A stretch of 64,000 nt of DNA from Azorinus chamasolen. Lineage: Eukaryota; Mollusca; Bivalvia; Cardiida; Solecurtidae. Positions within the stretch are counted from its first letter, which is position 1. The number at the start of each line of letters is the position of its first letter. The translations under genes and the position numbers were made by a program. The notes beneath the pieces are model-generated. The model was not told the origin of the DNA. It searched no databases and worked only from the letters and a program-made list of their open reading frames with translations. Shown in pieces: positions 32,483 to 43,331 of this stretch. The stretch is taken from contig OY755252.1 of NCBI GenBank assembly GCA_963576725.1, positions 45,175,552-45,239,551 on the forward strand, given 5' to 3'.

Positions 32483-32690
32483 TACAGTAAAACCCCATTA
32501 AACCGGAATTCTAGTAGAGAAGAAGTTAGATACTTTTAGAGAGGTGGCTGCTTAATGCATGATGAAAGTCACGCAGAAAGCTCCTAGAGGAGCTTTCTGC
32601 TTGACTTTCACCCTGCATTAAGCTGTCACCTGTCTCAAAGAGCAGTGTTTAGACTAGATTGAACATCCGGCTTAGAGGAGGTTTACTATA
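32483..32690. mobile_element. C-b hairpin element
   Basis: TACAGTAAAACCCCATTAAA ... GAAAGCTCCTAGAGGAGCTT ... GAGGAGGTTTACTATA. A 27-bp direct duplicate (CTCACAGCCTCTCCCATGCG) follows at 32698-32752. Confidence 0.88.
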
Positions 32691-32807
32691 CTGCTTATCT
32701 CACAGCCTCTCCCATGCGATTCTATCTCACAGCCTCTCCCATGCGATTCTATTGAGTTGCAACACGTTATGATTTGGCGGGTAAACGTCCATGGTATTTC
32801 ATCCCTT

Positions 32808-32930
32808 ATCATGTTAAACGTGACCTGACTAGCATTTGCAAACAGGTAGGATCCAGATGACACGCCGAGTGACTCCATCTCAGCAGGATCCAAGCTGTTT
32901 GACACTCGGTAAATAGTTTCTCAAACGGCT
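32808..32930. mobile_element. E hairpin element
   Basis: GCAAACAGGTAGGATCCAG / AGGATCCAAGCTGTTTGAC with apex CGCCGAGTGACTC. Confidence 0.72.
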
Positions 32931-33295
32931 GTACGAATCAGAAGTACAAATGTACATATATGTAGATCAGAGTGGTGGGCAGAAATATTTTGTTCAGCAC
33001 GAGAACGAAACCAATCGCCTTGTTGAAACATAGCATCCAGGTTCTACAATCTACACTGTTTGTCACACAAACCAACAAAACAGAATGTGCTCTAGTAGAC
33101 CGTGCATAACTTGATTAGATGTTGCATTGACTGAGCAAAACAGGATATGCTTCGATCTATGGCAGGCAGTGCGAATCATGATCATATGCATCATTTAGCA
33201 CAGTGACCGATCTAGTCATACACGGTTTGCAAGGCTTAAAAGTTTGAGTTCATATATAGCTGTTCTCGCATGTAAATATTTATATCACAGATGTC
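32931..33295. other. Unassigned stretch
   Basis: No gene or repeat recognised. Confidence 0.45.
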
Positions 33296-33505
33296 CAGGT
33301 GAAATGCAAATTAAAGGATTTTCTGGAATAACTTCATTATTCTCCACCAAACCCAATGTTGTGTTTATGACCCGATTTTGTGACAACTCTTTAGAATCTT
33401 TTCGAAGAGACGATTCTAAAGAGTGGTCACTGTGACACAACATAGGGTTTGATTGAGAAATGACGATTCTAGTATTTTCTAGTATTTTATTCATTTATCT
33501 GTTAC
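33296..33505. mobile_element. D hairpin element
   Basis: CACCAAACCCAATGTTGTG ... TTTTCGAAGAGACGATTC ... CACAACATAGGGTTTGATTG. Confidence 0.8.
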
Positions 33506-33530
33506 TAGATGTATCATTCATGAATTTCAT

Positions 33531-33797
33531 TTAACGCTTTCCCTCATATATACGTGTTTTCACGTATTTGCAATCAAGAGTAGACCCAGATCAGACGGCT
33601 CAAATAGGAGCCATCTGATCAGGGTCTGCTCTGTTTGTTAACTATTTTGTCTATGAATATTCAGTAGGTATTAAACATAGAACAGACAAATGGTTAATTG
33701 CAAATTTCCACTTTCCGTATTTCATTATAACTATTTTGTCTATGAATATTCAGTAGGTATTGAAATTTGGAATAAACATAGAACAGGTAAATGGTTA
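33531..33797 (+). mobile_element. A' element with duplicated right end
   Basis: TTAACGCTTTCCCTCATATA ... core ... TATTCAGTAGGTATT twice, each copy ending in a (GAACAG..AAATGG)TTAA. Confidence 0.82.
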
Positions 33798-34139
33798 ATT
33801 GCAAATGTTATCTTTCTGAACATTTTGTCGCCATGATTATAAATCTTTACTGTAACATGTATTTTGATTTGAGGATCACTTTACAGGAAAATAGGTAAGG
33901 CAAACAGCGTAGAACCTGATTGAACACCGCATCTGATCAGTTTCTGCACTGACCTTCCCCTGTTAGGAGCTAATCTGTTTTATGGACTTGTGTGACAAAC
34001 ACTTTAGTACCAGATCACGTGGCACGTTTTAAACGCGATGACTAGTATAGCTTACAAGTTGTCGTATACATGGAACGGATTCATTTGCAGATGTAAAGAT
34101 AAGTCTAACATGCTCTTCCATATGGTATTCTCGTTCAGA

Positions 34140-34325
34140 TACTGTAGAACCTGTCTTAAACGGTCAATCATTTATTGACCACATGAGTCTTAAAAGCAGG
34201 TGGTTGTTTAATGCAGGGTAAAGGTAGGAACTTTCCGTATTACTTTGTTCTGCATTAAGCTACCTGCCTCGCATGCCCATAAAGAGAGCTATATGGGATG
34301 GCCGCCTAAGTCATGTTCTAATGCA
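34140..34325. mobile_element. C-c hairpin, shortened
   Basis: TACTGTAGAACCTGTCTTAA ... GCAGGTGGTTGTTTAATGCA ... GCCTAAGTCATGTTCTA. Confidence 0.78.
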
Positions 34326-34717
34326 CAGGTTATATTACATTACTCTACTTGTATACACTGTAGTACAACGGGTTAGTAAGTTTTGATACTGCACATGTGC
34401 ACTATATCACGCAAATGCTGTCTGTTTTTCACGATTTCTTTTGTTGTTTTTGTGCGTCATATGGTTAAAAGAATAAATTACGTTCGTGTACATTTTCTGT
34501 TGATATTACCGATCACGTTGAGTGAAATAAATATAACACTCGTGGTGTCATATTTTTAGTCGACTCGTTTGGTAAAAACCAATAGCAAATGACCACTGGT
34601 GTAATATATTCTATATTATACAAGACTCCGGGTAAGAGGATAAGCGATACATCTCACTACAGCTGTTTCTTAATTTCTCCACCAAATTAATATATGTGAC
34701 TTCTCATTCAAAACGTC
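34326..34717. other. Unassigned stretch
   Basis: No gene or repeat recognised. Contains a TTTCTCCACCAAATTAATA remnant of D near 34674. Confidence 0.45.
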
Positions 34718-35317
34718 TTAACTCCATGAATATTCATGTGACAAATAATAACATCATTACTGTTGTATTTTATGATTTTTGTACCATTTCCTCGACAAAT
34801 ACGCATTTCTACGCCTCTGTAAAAGTAGCTTTTTGAAACCATTGTAATGTTTAGAGATTTGCTCCTAAGGAGCAAATGCCATATTTATCAAAATGATTTC
34901 AGAACTACATAATTCTAAAATATTCCTTTTCTCTAGTTAATGCTCATTTTCGGTAGATTGATTCAAAGAGGTTAGATCTTAAAATAGCGTTTGAGGGAAT
35001 GGGTTAAACAGTAAATGAACGCAGGGATTGATGTCCATAACGGAAACTACTATCAGACCCGTATTATTCCATGAGCACAAAGAACAGACAAATCAAACAG
35101 ATCATATAGAGCCGTCTGATCAGGGTCTGCTAGTGAAATATGATATACTTTATTCTGTAGTGCCATACATAGCCACACATTGACACTGCAGAATACAGTT
35201 ATCTTAACATGGCCACACATTGACACTGCAGAATACAGTTATCTTAACATAAGTTTAAGTAATTAACATTCATAATGTCGCTATTCCTTACATGAATATT
35301 CAGGAAGTAAGAGGTTA
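34718..35317 (-). mobile_element. A-derived composite split by B
   Basis: Left TAACTCCATGAATATTCATG; after B, GAACAGACAAATCAAACAGA/CTGATCAGGGTCTGCTAG and a right end CATGAATATTCAGGAAGTAA. Long-arm sequence at both ends suggests recombination of two A copies. A 39-bp direct repeat (GCCACACATTGACACTGCAG) sits at 35172 and 35211. Confidence 0.65.
34782..35007 (+). mobile_element. B hairpin nested in A
   Basis: ACCATTTCCTCGACAAAT ... GATTTGCTCCTAAGGAGCAA ... GAGGGAATGGGTTAA. Confidence 0.83.
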
Positions 35318-35319
35318 AA

Positions 35320-35440
35320 TGCTGAGGCCAAGGGAACGTAAATGTTCCAGGTTTTGTATACATGTTCAGGAAGTAAGAGGTTAATACTGAGGAGTCCATG
35401 GGGACGTAAATGTTCCAGGCCATGTTCCAGGCTTTGTATA
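35320..35440. repeat. Direct duplicate ~65 bp
   Basis: GGAAGTAAGAGGTTAA, GGACGTAAATGTTCCAGG and TTTGTATACATGTTCA each occur twice, duplicating an A right end with its flank. Confidence 0.75.
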
Positions 35441-35582
35441 CATGTTCATGTTTTGTATTTTGCTGTATGTTTTATACATTTTTAACTCATCCAACACTTG
35501 GTGATATTCATTGCGCCAATGTCTGTTTCAGTTGTATTAATACATGCTTTTTCTGTACTTTGTTTTTATATCTTTTACTTTA

Positions 35583-36019
35583 TCTAAACGCCTACTCACG
35601 CTTTCGCAAACAGAGAAGACCCAGATCAGACGGCTTCTAAAGTGATTCGTCTGATCAGGGTCTGTTCTGTTTGTTTATGACACAATACAGATATGAGTTT
35701 CTGCAATGATAATATAGTAAAACCTCTCTATAACGGCCACTAAATTACATCAAGTATTTTATGTTAAAGGCAGGTGGCTGCTTAAAGCAAGGTGAAAGTG
35801 AAACAGAACGCTCCTATAGGAGCGTTCTGTTTTACTTTCACTTTGCTTTAAGCAGCCACCTGCCCTAAATACCAAATAATGAACACAATTTAGTGGCCGT
35901 TATAGAGGGTTTTTACTGTATATACCATTGGTAATAGCGCCAATATACACATTCAGCTCATATAAATATTCATGATGTCGGTATTACTAACTATAATTAT
36001 GTTGATGAGGGAAAAGGTT
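35583..36019 (+). mobile_element. A element split by C-a
   Basis: Core GCAAACAGAGAAGACCCAG to 35712, then after the insertion ATATAAATATTCATGATGTC ... GAGGGAAAAGGTTA. Confidence 0.84.
35713..35920. mobile_element. C-a hairpin nested in A
   Basis: TATAGTAAAACCTCTCTATA ... GAACGCTCCTATAGGAGCGT ... GGTTTTTACTGTA, TA on both sides. Confidence 0.9.
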
Positions 36020-36090
36020 ACACTCACAGTAGCAGGGTGTCGAACAGTTTGAATACAGATGACACACCGAATTCAGAGGCCCTGGTAAGA

Positions 36091-36207
36091 TGTGTAAATT
36101 TAAACATTTTTTACACTAGCTCCTTTATTTCTCCATCAAATCCAATACTGTGACTACTCTTTAGAATCGGTCCCGAAGAGACTGTGCTACAGAGTGGTCA
36201 CGTTATG
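36091..36207. mobile_element. D hairpin, copy 1 of a duplicated block
   Basis: AATCCAATACTGTGACTACT ... GAGTGGTCACGTTAT. An almost identical block is at 36656-36780, including the non-repeat flank GGTAAGATGTGTAAATTTAA. Confidence 0.8.
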
Positions 36208-36208
36208 T

Positions 36209-36650
36209 TGATATCTCAACCTGCCTTGTTTACTGGGTTTATTCCGGTCTTCGACAACATATTGCATATATACAAAATGTAAGTTGATTTAACCCCTTTC
36301 CTTATATTGGTGTCTTTTGACGCCTATGTAAAAGTCACTGTTTGAAACCATTGTGATAAATAGATCATTTGCTCCTATGGTGGAAATGCTCTATTTATCA
36401 CAATGATTTCAAGGTTACACACTTACTCTACGTCTCGTCTAAATCTATACTGTTTGTAAAGGATTCGCCGACAGCAGTCTTGATGTTAATGAATCATCTT
36501 ATGTACTTCCTGACTTACACAGAGTACGTGACATCTAACCTATTCCTTCTTAATGACGACCTTTGACGTTTATGAATAAGCAACCTTTTGAAACAATGGT
36601 GATATATGGAGGGTTTTCTGCATAGGAGCAAATGCACTATTTATCTCAAC
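36209..36650 (+). repeat. Duplicated block containing B sequences (copy 1)
   Basis: TTGATATCTCAACCTGCC through a B hairpin (36295-36420; stem disrupted at CTCCTATGGTGGAAATG), ACTACGTCTCGTCT-type unique sequence and a second B stem (36580-36645). Parallels 39665-40350. Confidence 0.75.
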
Positions 36651-36655
36651 GGTCC

Positions 36656-36780
36656 AGGTAAGATGTGTAAATTTAAACATTTTTACACTAGCTCCTTTAT
36701 TTCTCAATCAAATCCAATACTGTGACTACTCTTTAGAATCGGTCCCGAAGAGACTGTGCTACAGAGTGGTCACGTTATAG
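36656..36780. mobile_element. D hairpin, copy 2 of duplicated block
   Basis: Same arms and flank as 36091-36207. Confidence 0.8.
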
Positions 36781-36949
36781 GCTCAATCCAAAGTTGCTAT
36801 AAACATGGCTAATCATGGTCAACAGTGTTGGATGATGTTCCAGTGATACATGGTTACATGGTTATTTATTTTTCATTTGCACGGAAACGAACATGTCTGT
36901 ATAACTGGTACTGTGATTATGAGGGTTGGGTGCAAGACTGCTGCAACTA

Positions 36950-37125
36950 GTCCAGCACAATCGATAAACGTGCGTACTCAAATACTAAAATGATCATGTC
37001 TCCACCAAACCCTATGTTGTGACCACTTGTTATAGAATCTTCTCGAAGAGACAATTCTAAAGAATGGTTACAACACCGGGTTTAGTGGGGAACGAAAGGA
37101 GCTCTTTTTGTAAATGCCTCTGAAC
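36950..37125. mobile_element. D hairpin element
   Basis: GATAAACGTGCGTACTCAAA ... CACCAAACCCTATGTTGTGA ... TTCTAAAGAATGGTTACA. Confidence 0.8.
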
Positions 37126-37194
37126 TGTATTATTTAACATTTATAAGCAATTATAATAATGATATTCCCCAAAATGTTAGAAATATATTTCTAT

Positions 37195-37300
37195 CATTTC
37201 TATTGGAAACACTATCAGTGTTTCAAATAGTTTGGATCCTGATGAGACACCGAGGTACTTGGCGTTTCGTCAGGATACAAACTGGTCGCTAATGTCGCCA
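37195..37300. mobile_element. E hairpin element
   Basis: AGTTTGGATCCTGATGAGAC / TTTCGTCAGGATACAAACTG with GAGGTACTTGG at the apex. Confidence 0.72.
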
Positions 37301-37492
37301 TGATTTGGTCCCATGAACTGTAGTTGTGACAGTTTGCACTCAACCTTCTATATACTATTTTACCATTTGTCTTGCTTTTATAAATGCTTACAACTATTTT
37401 ATATCTTTATTACATTCGACTGTATGGAAGTATCATGTTAGAGCTCATTCTACTAAACATATTACCTGATAGGGACGGACTTTTAACCCTTT

Positions 37493-37733
37493 CCCTCATG
37501 TAAACGTGTTTTCACGCATCTGCAAACAGAGTAGACCAAGATCAGACGGCTCCTAGAGGAGCCGTCTGATCAGGGTCTGCTCTGTTTGCTAATGACATTT
37601 GAAAGATCTGTCTTCTTTACTTTCTAAAATGGCTGCAATGTTCCACCTTCCATATTACATTATAATAATTTTGTCCATGAATATTCAGTAGGTATTGAAA
37701 TTTGGAATAAAGATAGAACAGGGAAAGGGTTAA
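37493..37733 (+). mobile_element. A' element, complete
   Basis: TTAACCCTTTCCCTCATG ... CAAACAGAGTAGACCAAGAT, apex GGCTCCTAGAGGAGCC, ... AGAACAGGGAAAGGGTTAA. Confidence 0.9.
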
Positions 37734-37921
37734 CACATTTGCAAACAGAGTAAACGCAGATCAGTAGAAACCGGCTATCAGAGTATGCTCTGTTTATTGA
37801 TAATTCTGATTACACAGTTTCTGTCATGACCTAAAAATGCATGTGTTCATATTTCATCATAAAATCATGTTAAATACATGACGTCATTGCTTGTATATGA
37901 ATATTAATGAGGTTATGGGTA
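37730..37921 (+). mobile_element. A element sharing a TTAA with its neighbour
   Basis: TTAACACATTTGCAAACAGA ... CAGAGTATGCTCTGTTTATT ... GAATATTAATGAGGTTATGG. Confidence 0.75.
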
Positions 37922-37953
37922 AAACGCCAGGAATTCTAAAAAAGTGTCGACTT

Positions 37954-38206
37954 TTAACCCTTCGCTTGCTGAATTTTAAAACACTTTTCTCCTTCTTTAC
38001 CCATGCCCTGTTGTATAATTATATATTACATCTTCTTTGCGCACAAGTATTTCGCTGTGCAATCACTGCTATGGAATGCATTGGTTGCACAATCAACTTG
38101 TAAATGGTACAGACCCTGATGAGACAGCTCCTGCAGGAGCTGTCTCATCTGGGTCTTCACTATTTACAGGTACGTATATTGACGTGAATAGCAAGCGAAG
38201 GGTTAA
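37954..38206 (+). mobile_element. F element, complete
   Basis: TTAACCCTTCGCTTGCTG ... ACAGACCCTGATGAGACAGC/GCTGTCTCATCTGGGTCTTC with apex CTCCTGCAGGAG ... AGCAAGCGAAGGGTTAA. Confidence 0.87.
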
Positions 38207-38340
38207 CACCTGATTATTATCTCGTTAAGCGCGACAAGACTCTCATTTGCAAACAGCTTGGATCCAGATCAGACACTGAGCAACTCGACGTTCCACCTGG
38301 ATCCAAGCTGTTTGACACTCAGATAATAATTTCTCATGAA
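38207..38340. mobile_element. E hairpin element
   Basis: CAAACAGCTTGGATCCAGAT / CTGGATCCAAGCTGTTTGAC; apex GAGCAACTCGACG. Confidence 0.75.
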
Positions 38341-38573
38341 CTATATCTAATTGGAAGTAGTCAAAATTTGAGCAGACACTATTTTTTGTCCGAGGATAAA
38401 TGTTTAAGATATTTTAACCACGATGTATAAACAAGGCTTTGTTTTGAATGTCATGGTTTTGTGTGTATTTGTTTAAGGAATGTCTGATAAATGCAATAAA
38501 ACTCTCTTTTAAATGATATTCATAATTATTATATCACAGGTTGCGGTATCGAACTGACTTTATGATACATGTA

Positions 38574-38783
38574 TACAGTAAAATCTCTCTAAAACGGAAT
38601 TCTAGATGAGAAGAATTTGGATACTTTTATCCAGGTGGCTGCTTAATACAGGGAGAAAGGCATGCAGAAAGCTCCTCTAGGAGCTTTCTGCATCACTTTC
38701 ACCCTGCATTAAGGTTGTCACCTGTCCCAAACACCGATATTTAAACTAAATTTAACGTCCGGTTTAGAGAGGTTTTACTGTAT
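38574..38783. mobile_element. C-b hairpin element
   Basis: TACAGTAAAATCTCTCTAAA ... AAAGCTCCTCTAGGAGCTTT ... CGGTTTAGAGAGGTTTTACT. Confidence 0.9.
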
Positions 38784-39229
38784 ATTCATGTGGAAATCTC
38801 ACCGGACTCTGCTAAAATGAACGATTTTGAAAATATGGTACTATATATTATAAAGTAAATTTTGTTCTTCCAAAATGCTTATGGATTTATTTTCAGTTCA
38901 TCAGTGTTCATAATGCTTTTTATCTTAGGCGCGTGCATCACTAACTCGGTTTGATACCGCTACCCGTGATTTCATCTTCAGTGTCACACATCTCATGCAA
39001 TCGGTCATCGTCGTAGCTATCGCTTGTGACGGAATTTCACGATAATTTCCGATTGATGGGTCATGTTCAGAGGTTACGCCCGTCTTTGTTTATATCACAA
39101 CTCAATCCAATTCTATATTTCGGAAAATTGAAAAATACTAGCGTTGTAGGGTATGTTGTACATATGTTATGATTGATAACGACGTTATAGATGAGAGGGT
39201 ATTTATCCATCAAAATGCTTATTTCTCTC
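38784..39229. other. Unassigned stretch
   Basis: No gene or repeat recognised. Confidence 0.5.
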
Positions 39230-39535
39230 AGCCAAACCCCTATCGTTATGGTAGTCATAAGAATCACCTCATAACCCATTCCACCATATTGACGCCACTG
39301 TAAAAGTCACTTTTTGAAACAGTTATGATAAACAGAGCATTTGATCTATAAGAGCAAATGCTCTATTTATCACAACGGTTTCAAAACTATACAATTCTAA
39401 AAGTTTCCTTTTCCTTAGTAATTACTCCTTTACAGTAGTTTTATAAAACGAGACTGGGCCTAAAAATAGCCGATGAGGGAATGTGTTAAGGCGATTCTAA
39501 TGAGTACCTATACGATAGGGTATAGCGGAGAAATA
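39230..39535. mobile_element. D-like hairpin with a B element exactly at its apex
   Basis: CCTATCGTTATGGTAGTCAT before and ATGAGTACCTATACGATAGG after a B insertion at 39271-39489. Confidence 0.68.
39271..39489 (+). mobile_element. B hairpin nested in a D-like hairpin
   Basis: ATAACCCATTCCACCATATT ... TTGATCTATAAGAGCAAATG ... GATGAGGGAATGTGTTAA. Confidence 0.84.
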
Positions 39536-39664
39536 TAAATAATATAGCCAATCTTTCCTTAAATACACCTCTTATCTATTACTGTGGAATTTGATGTATT
39601 TTAGTGTTGATATTTTTACTCTGTAGTTACATGGTTTATGTTCTTAAAAAAAGAAATAAAACAC

Positions 39665-40352
39665 AATGTTGATATCTCAATCTGTCTTGTTTACTGTTTT
39701 ATTTCCGGTCTTCGGCAGCATATTGCATATATACAAAAAGTAAGTTTATTAGTTTATATAATTTGAGTTAACCCCTTTCCTTATATTGGTGGCTTTTGAC
39801 GCCTCTGTAAAAGTCAGTGTTTGAAACCATTGTGATAAATAGAGCATTTGCTCATATCTGAGCAAATGCTCTATTTATCACAATTGTTTCAAAACTACAC
39901 AATTCTAAAATTTTCATTTTCTCTAATTAATGCTCCTTTTTGGTAGATTAATTCAAAGAGGTTGTATCTAAAAATAGCCTATTTGAACAAATGCTCTATT
40001 TATCACAATGGTTGCAAGACTACACAATTACACTACGTCTCGTCTAGGGATTCGCCGACAGCAGTCTCTATATGGTTAATATATCATCTTATATACTTCA
40101 TGACTTACACAGAGTACGTGTATCTAGCCTATTCCCTCAGTATGACGTCTTTTGACGCTTATGAATAAGCAACCCTTTGAAACCATTGCGATAAATAGAG
40201 AATTTCTCCTTAAGAGCAACATTTTAATGCACTTTTTATCACAATGGTTTCAAAACTACATAATTTCTAAACGTATCCTTTTCTCTTGTAAATGCTCCTT
40301 TAATTTAATGAAAGATGTTGGGTCTTAAACAAGCGTATGAAGAAATTGGTTA
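39665..40352 (+). repeat. Duplicated block with B sequences (copy 2)
   Basis: TTGATATCTCAATCTGTC, then a full B (39769-39982), a B stem scrap (39984-40030), ACTACGTCTCGTCTAGGGAT and a further B (about 40130-40352). Larger than copy 1 at 36209-36650. Confidence 0.78.
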
Positions 40353-40452
40353 GGCATGCATTTCATGACCACAAACAGTTGAAAAGGTCACACTTTTGCA
40401 GGACGAAGCTCTCATTTGAGCGGTCCGCACTGCTCTCGCCCTAAGCAACTAC

Positions 40453-40640
40453 AACAAACACTCGATTATCCGAACACTAAAAGACGTACCATTATTGATC
40501 TTTAACACAGGCGGCAGCTTAATGTAGTGTGAGAGTTTTAATACAGAAAGTTCCTCTAGGAGCTTAATATTAAGCAGCCACCTTCCTCAAAATGTACCAA
40601 CTCTTCATTACTGAAATTTCGAAGTATCCAGTGTTTGCTA
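40453..40640. mobile_element. C-f hairpin element
   Basis: AACACTCGATTATCCGAACA ... GGCGGCAGCTTAATGTAG ... AAGTTCCTCTAGGAGCTTA. Confidence 0.78.
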
Positions 40641-40689
40641 TACCTGCTTTTCAAGACACACATGTTTATTTAATATTTTTTACTACATA

Positions 40690-40905
40690 GATATGTCTTG
40701 TAACGGATTTGCAAACAGTTAACCTGGTTCAGACAGCTCCTGTAGGGGGTGTCTGATCAGGATTTGCTGAGTCTGCCTATGATGTAATATTGATTGGATT
40801 CTATATAGTTTCTGCATGTATGTACAAAACTTCCTATACTAATTATGTCCTTGTACACATTCATGACGTCACGATTTCTATATTTATGCTGTAAAGGTCC
40901 AATGG
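40690..40905 (+). mobile_element. A element, diverged
   Basis: TTTGCAAACAGTTAACCTGG ... GTCTGATCAGGATTTGCTG ... ATTCATGACGTCACGATTTC. Confidence 0.65.
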
Positions 40906-41462
40906 TCAATTTACAGTGATTCTATCGTAACTCCAGGGGAACAAGAAATAAAAATTGGAAGTCTTATAGAATTGAACATTTTTTATTCAATACTTAAACT
41001 GTAACCCAGATAAAATGTAGACTAAATATCAACAACAACATGCCATTTCAAATCAATAAAATAATACCCCTCTAAACCGGAATTCTAGTAGAGAAGAAGT
41101 TAGATACTTTTAGGCAGGTGGCTGCTTAATGCACTGCATGTATGTACAGAACTTCCTATACTAATATGTCCTTGTACACATTCATGACGTCACGATTTCT
41201 ATATTAATGCTGTAAATGTCTAATGGTCAATTTACAGTGATTCAATCGTAACTCCAGGGGAACAAGAAATAACTAGTAAAAGTCTTATAAAATTGAACAT
41301 TTTTTATTCAATACTTAAACTGTAACCCAGATAACAAAATATAGACTAAATATCAACAACAACAACAACATGCCATTTCAAGATCAATAAAGTAAACCCC
41401 CTCTAAACCGGAATTCTAGCAGAGAAGAAGTTAGATACTTTAAGCCAGGTGGCTGCTTAATG
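40813..41462 (+). repeat. ~325-bp tandem duplication, two copies
   Basis: TGCATGTATGTACA at 40813 and 41135; both copies run through ATCAACAACAACATGCCATT into the left arm of a C-b element (...GGCTGCTTAATGCA). Confidence 0.9.
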
Positions 41463-41591
41463 CAGGGTAAAGTTCACGCAGAAAGCTCCTGGAGGAGCTT
41501 TCTGCATGACTTTCGTCCTGCATTAAGTTGCCACCTGTTTCCAAGACCGACATTTATTCTTAATGTTCGGTTTAGAGAGGTTTTACTGTAT
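41392..41591. mobile_element. C-b hairpin element
   Basis: TAAACCCCCTCTAAACCGG ... AAAGCTCCTGGAGGAGCTTT ... TTAGAGAGGTTTTACTGTA. Confidence 0.87.
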
Positions 41592-41689
41592 ATAAAAATA
41601 ACTAGAGTGCTAGAAAAATTCCTAGCCTAAATTTGACTAAGCGTTCAACCAATAGCGTGCTGTAACCGAGTTTATATGACCTTTGAAAA

Positions 41690-41860
41690 AAGTGTAGACC
41701 CAGATAAAAGGAACCATTTGATCAGGGTCTGCACTATTTGTCATACACTCAGTTTCTTCTGTGATAAATTTTGATATTTGTTTGTTTAATTAATATCCAG
41801 AGTTTCTTCTGAGATAAATTTTGATATTTTGTTGTTTAATTAATATCCAGAAAGGGTGGA
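41690..41860. repeat. A-like core and a 47-bp direct duplicate
   Basis: GTGTAGACCCAGATAAAAGG/TTTGATCAGGGTCTGCAC at 41692-41740; AGTTTCTTCTG.GATAAATTT ... AATTAATATCCAG repeated at 41751 and 41800. Confidence 0.65.
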
Positions 41861-41890
41861 GCTAGTTTTAAAAGCATTGCATTACCATTT

Positions 41891-41965
41891 CGAGGGCTTG
41901 GTGCAAAACTATTCTAACTCCTTCACTTTGTGAAGGAGTTAGAATAGTTTTGCACCAAGCCCTCG
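41891..41965. repeat. G4 perfect 36-bp inverted repeat, 3-nt spacer
   Basis: CGAGGGCTTGGTGCAAAACT ... CTTCAC TTT GTGAAG ... exact complement ending CCCTCG. Confidence 0.93.
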
Positions 41966-42009
41966 ATTTATAGTCCGTCCACAGTGAATACTGACCACAA
42001 GCCTGATAG

Positions 42010-42201
42010 GTACGCATGTTTAACATCTTTGTCAAACAAAGTAGTCCCATTTAAGAGGCCTCCTACAAGGTCTGTCGTTTTCGGTTTTTTGGTTCTGCCA
42101 TGGCCAAAAAGTTCTGTGCGTATATACCATTATAAAAACAGCTAATTACTATTCATGATGTCATTATTTCTTACATGAATATTCATGGAGTAAATGGTTA
42201 A
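42010..42201 (+). mobile_element. A element, core degraded
   Basis: TCAAACAAAGTAGTCCCATT ... TTACATGAATATTCATGGAG ... AAATGGTTAA. Confidence 0.68.
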
Positions 42202-42324
42202 AGTGCATTATAATCTGACCGCTGTAACCTTGAAATGATCCAACCTCCACACCCTCTCTATATGAAGTAAATCTATTTTGATGCCCCCTCTCTTACATGA
42301 AGTATAAGTGTCGACCCTGGTCCT

Positions 42325-42470
42325 TTACTACATTAATATTCATGAAAGAAATAATGGCATTAGTATTACCTACATTGATTGTTATAATAACGCATGGACG
42401 CTGTATAATTTATCGATTTCGCATCATAAGCAGAGTAGACTCAAAACAGTGTTGTATGTTTATTTGTCTA
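42325..42470 (-). mobile_element. A element fragment
   Basis: CCTTTACTACATTAATATTC ... CATCATAAGCAGAGTAGACT; truncated in the core. Confidence 0.55.
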
Positions 42471-42591
42471 AGCGACAATCGGAGGATCGAAATACATATA
42501 CATGCAGAAACCTGATTTATCTTAACCCGCAACCCTCCCCGCACCTTGAAAAAGTGTTGTACCTGGTGCTATTGTTACCCGCCACGATTAA

Positions 42592-42735
42592 GCTTTTGCT
42601 TTTGAGGAACTATTAACTAAGTGTCAAACAGCATGGAGCCTGATGAGATGCCGAGTTACTCTGTGTCCCACCTGTATCCAAGCTGTCTGCAAATGCCAGT
42701 CTTGTATTGCGAGTTTTGTCGCGGGTAACGGAGTA
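42592..42735. mobile_element. E element
   Basis: GTGTCAAACAGCATGGAGCC / ACCTGTATCCAAGCTGTCTG and CAAATGCCAGTC tail. Confidence 0.68.
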
Positions 42736-43331
42736 ATGGATAACCGTGACTCTGAATTTCAGAATTTTATTTAGTGTCCATTCGAAATATGAACTTTTCC
42801 ATTCCTATCAAATACTGATACACGTAAGGTGCCGTTGTCAATGTAACATGCTATCCTGTATGGTCTTGGGGTAAATTGTCTAGTTTACATGCTTGCCTGT
42901 GTGGTCTTTGATAATCACGTAGGTTATTATCGTTAATTTAACATGCTATCCTGTGAGGTCTTGAGTAGAATGATGAAGGTTCTAGTAACAACCCGAGGCT
43001 AAAACCATGAGTACGTTAATGTTACACGAAAAGTGCTAGTGTCGACTCGAAAATTACAACTGCATGTTCATATTTACACACGAAAATTGCTAGCACTAAA
43101 CCTCTGTGCTCATTAACATACTGGTTAACGTCACAAGCACTAACAGCAATATTAAACCTGTGTGTTTATTAATGCAACACGAAAACTGCTAGTATCTACT
43201 CGAAATTAAACATTGTGTTCGCTATTAACACACGAAAGTTACTAGCACTAACTGAAATAATATTCCTGCATTTGAAAGGGTTTATAACACTCGGAAGCCA
43301 CTAACCACAACTGAAACATTAAACCTAGATG
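42736..43331. repeat. Degenerate tandem repeats
   Basis: Two diverged copies of AACATGCTATCCTGT-GGTCTTG (42846, 42938), then about five copies of a ~65-bp unit with ACACGAAAATTGCTAGCACT. The unit resumes at 43553 (GACACGCAACTCTTACTATC) beyond an A insertion. Confidence 0.7.

Noticed and set aside
38207..38340. CTGATGAGAC motif of E/F cores as a ribozyme core
   Set aside because: The opposite strand of the stem gives CATCTGG or CATCAGG, not GAAA; it is simply the hairpin arm.
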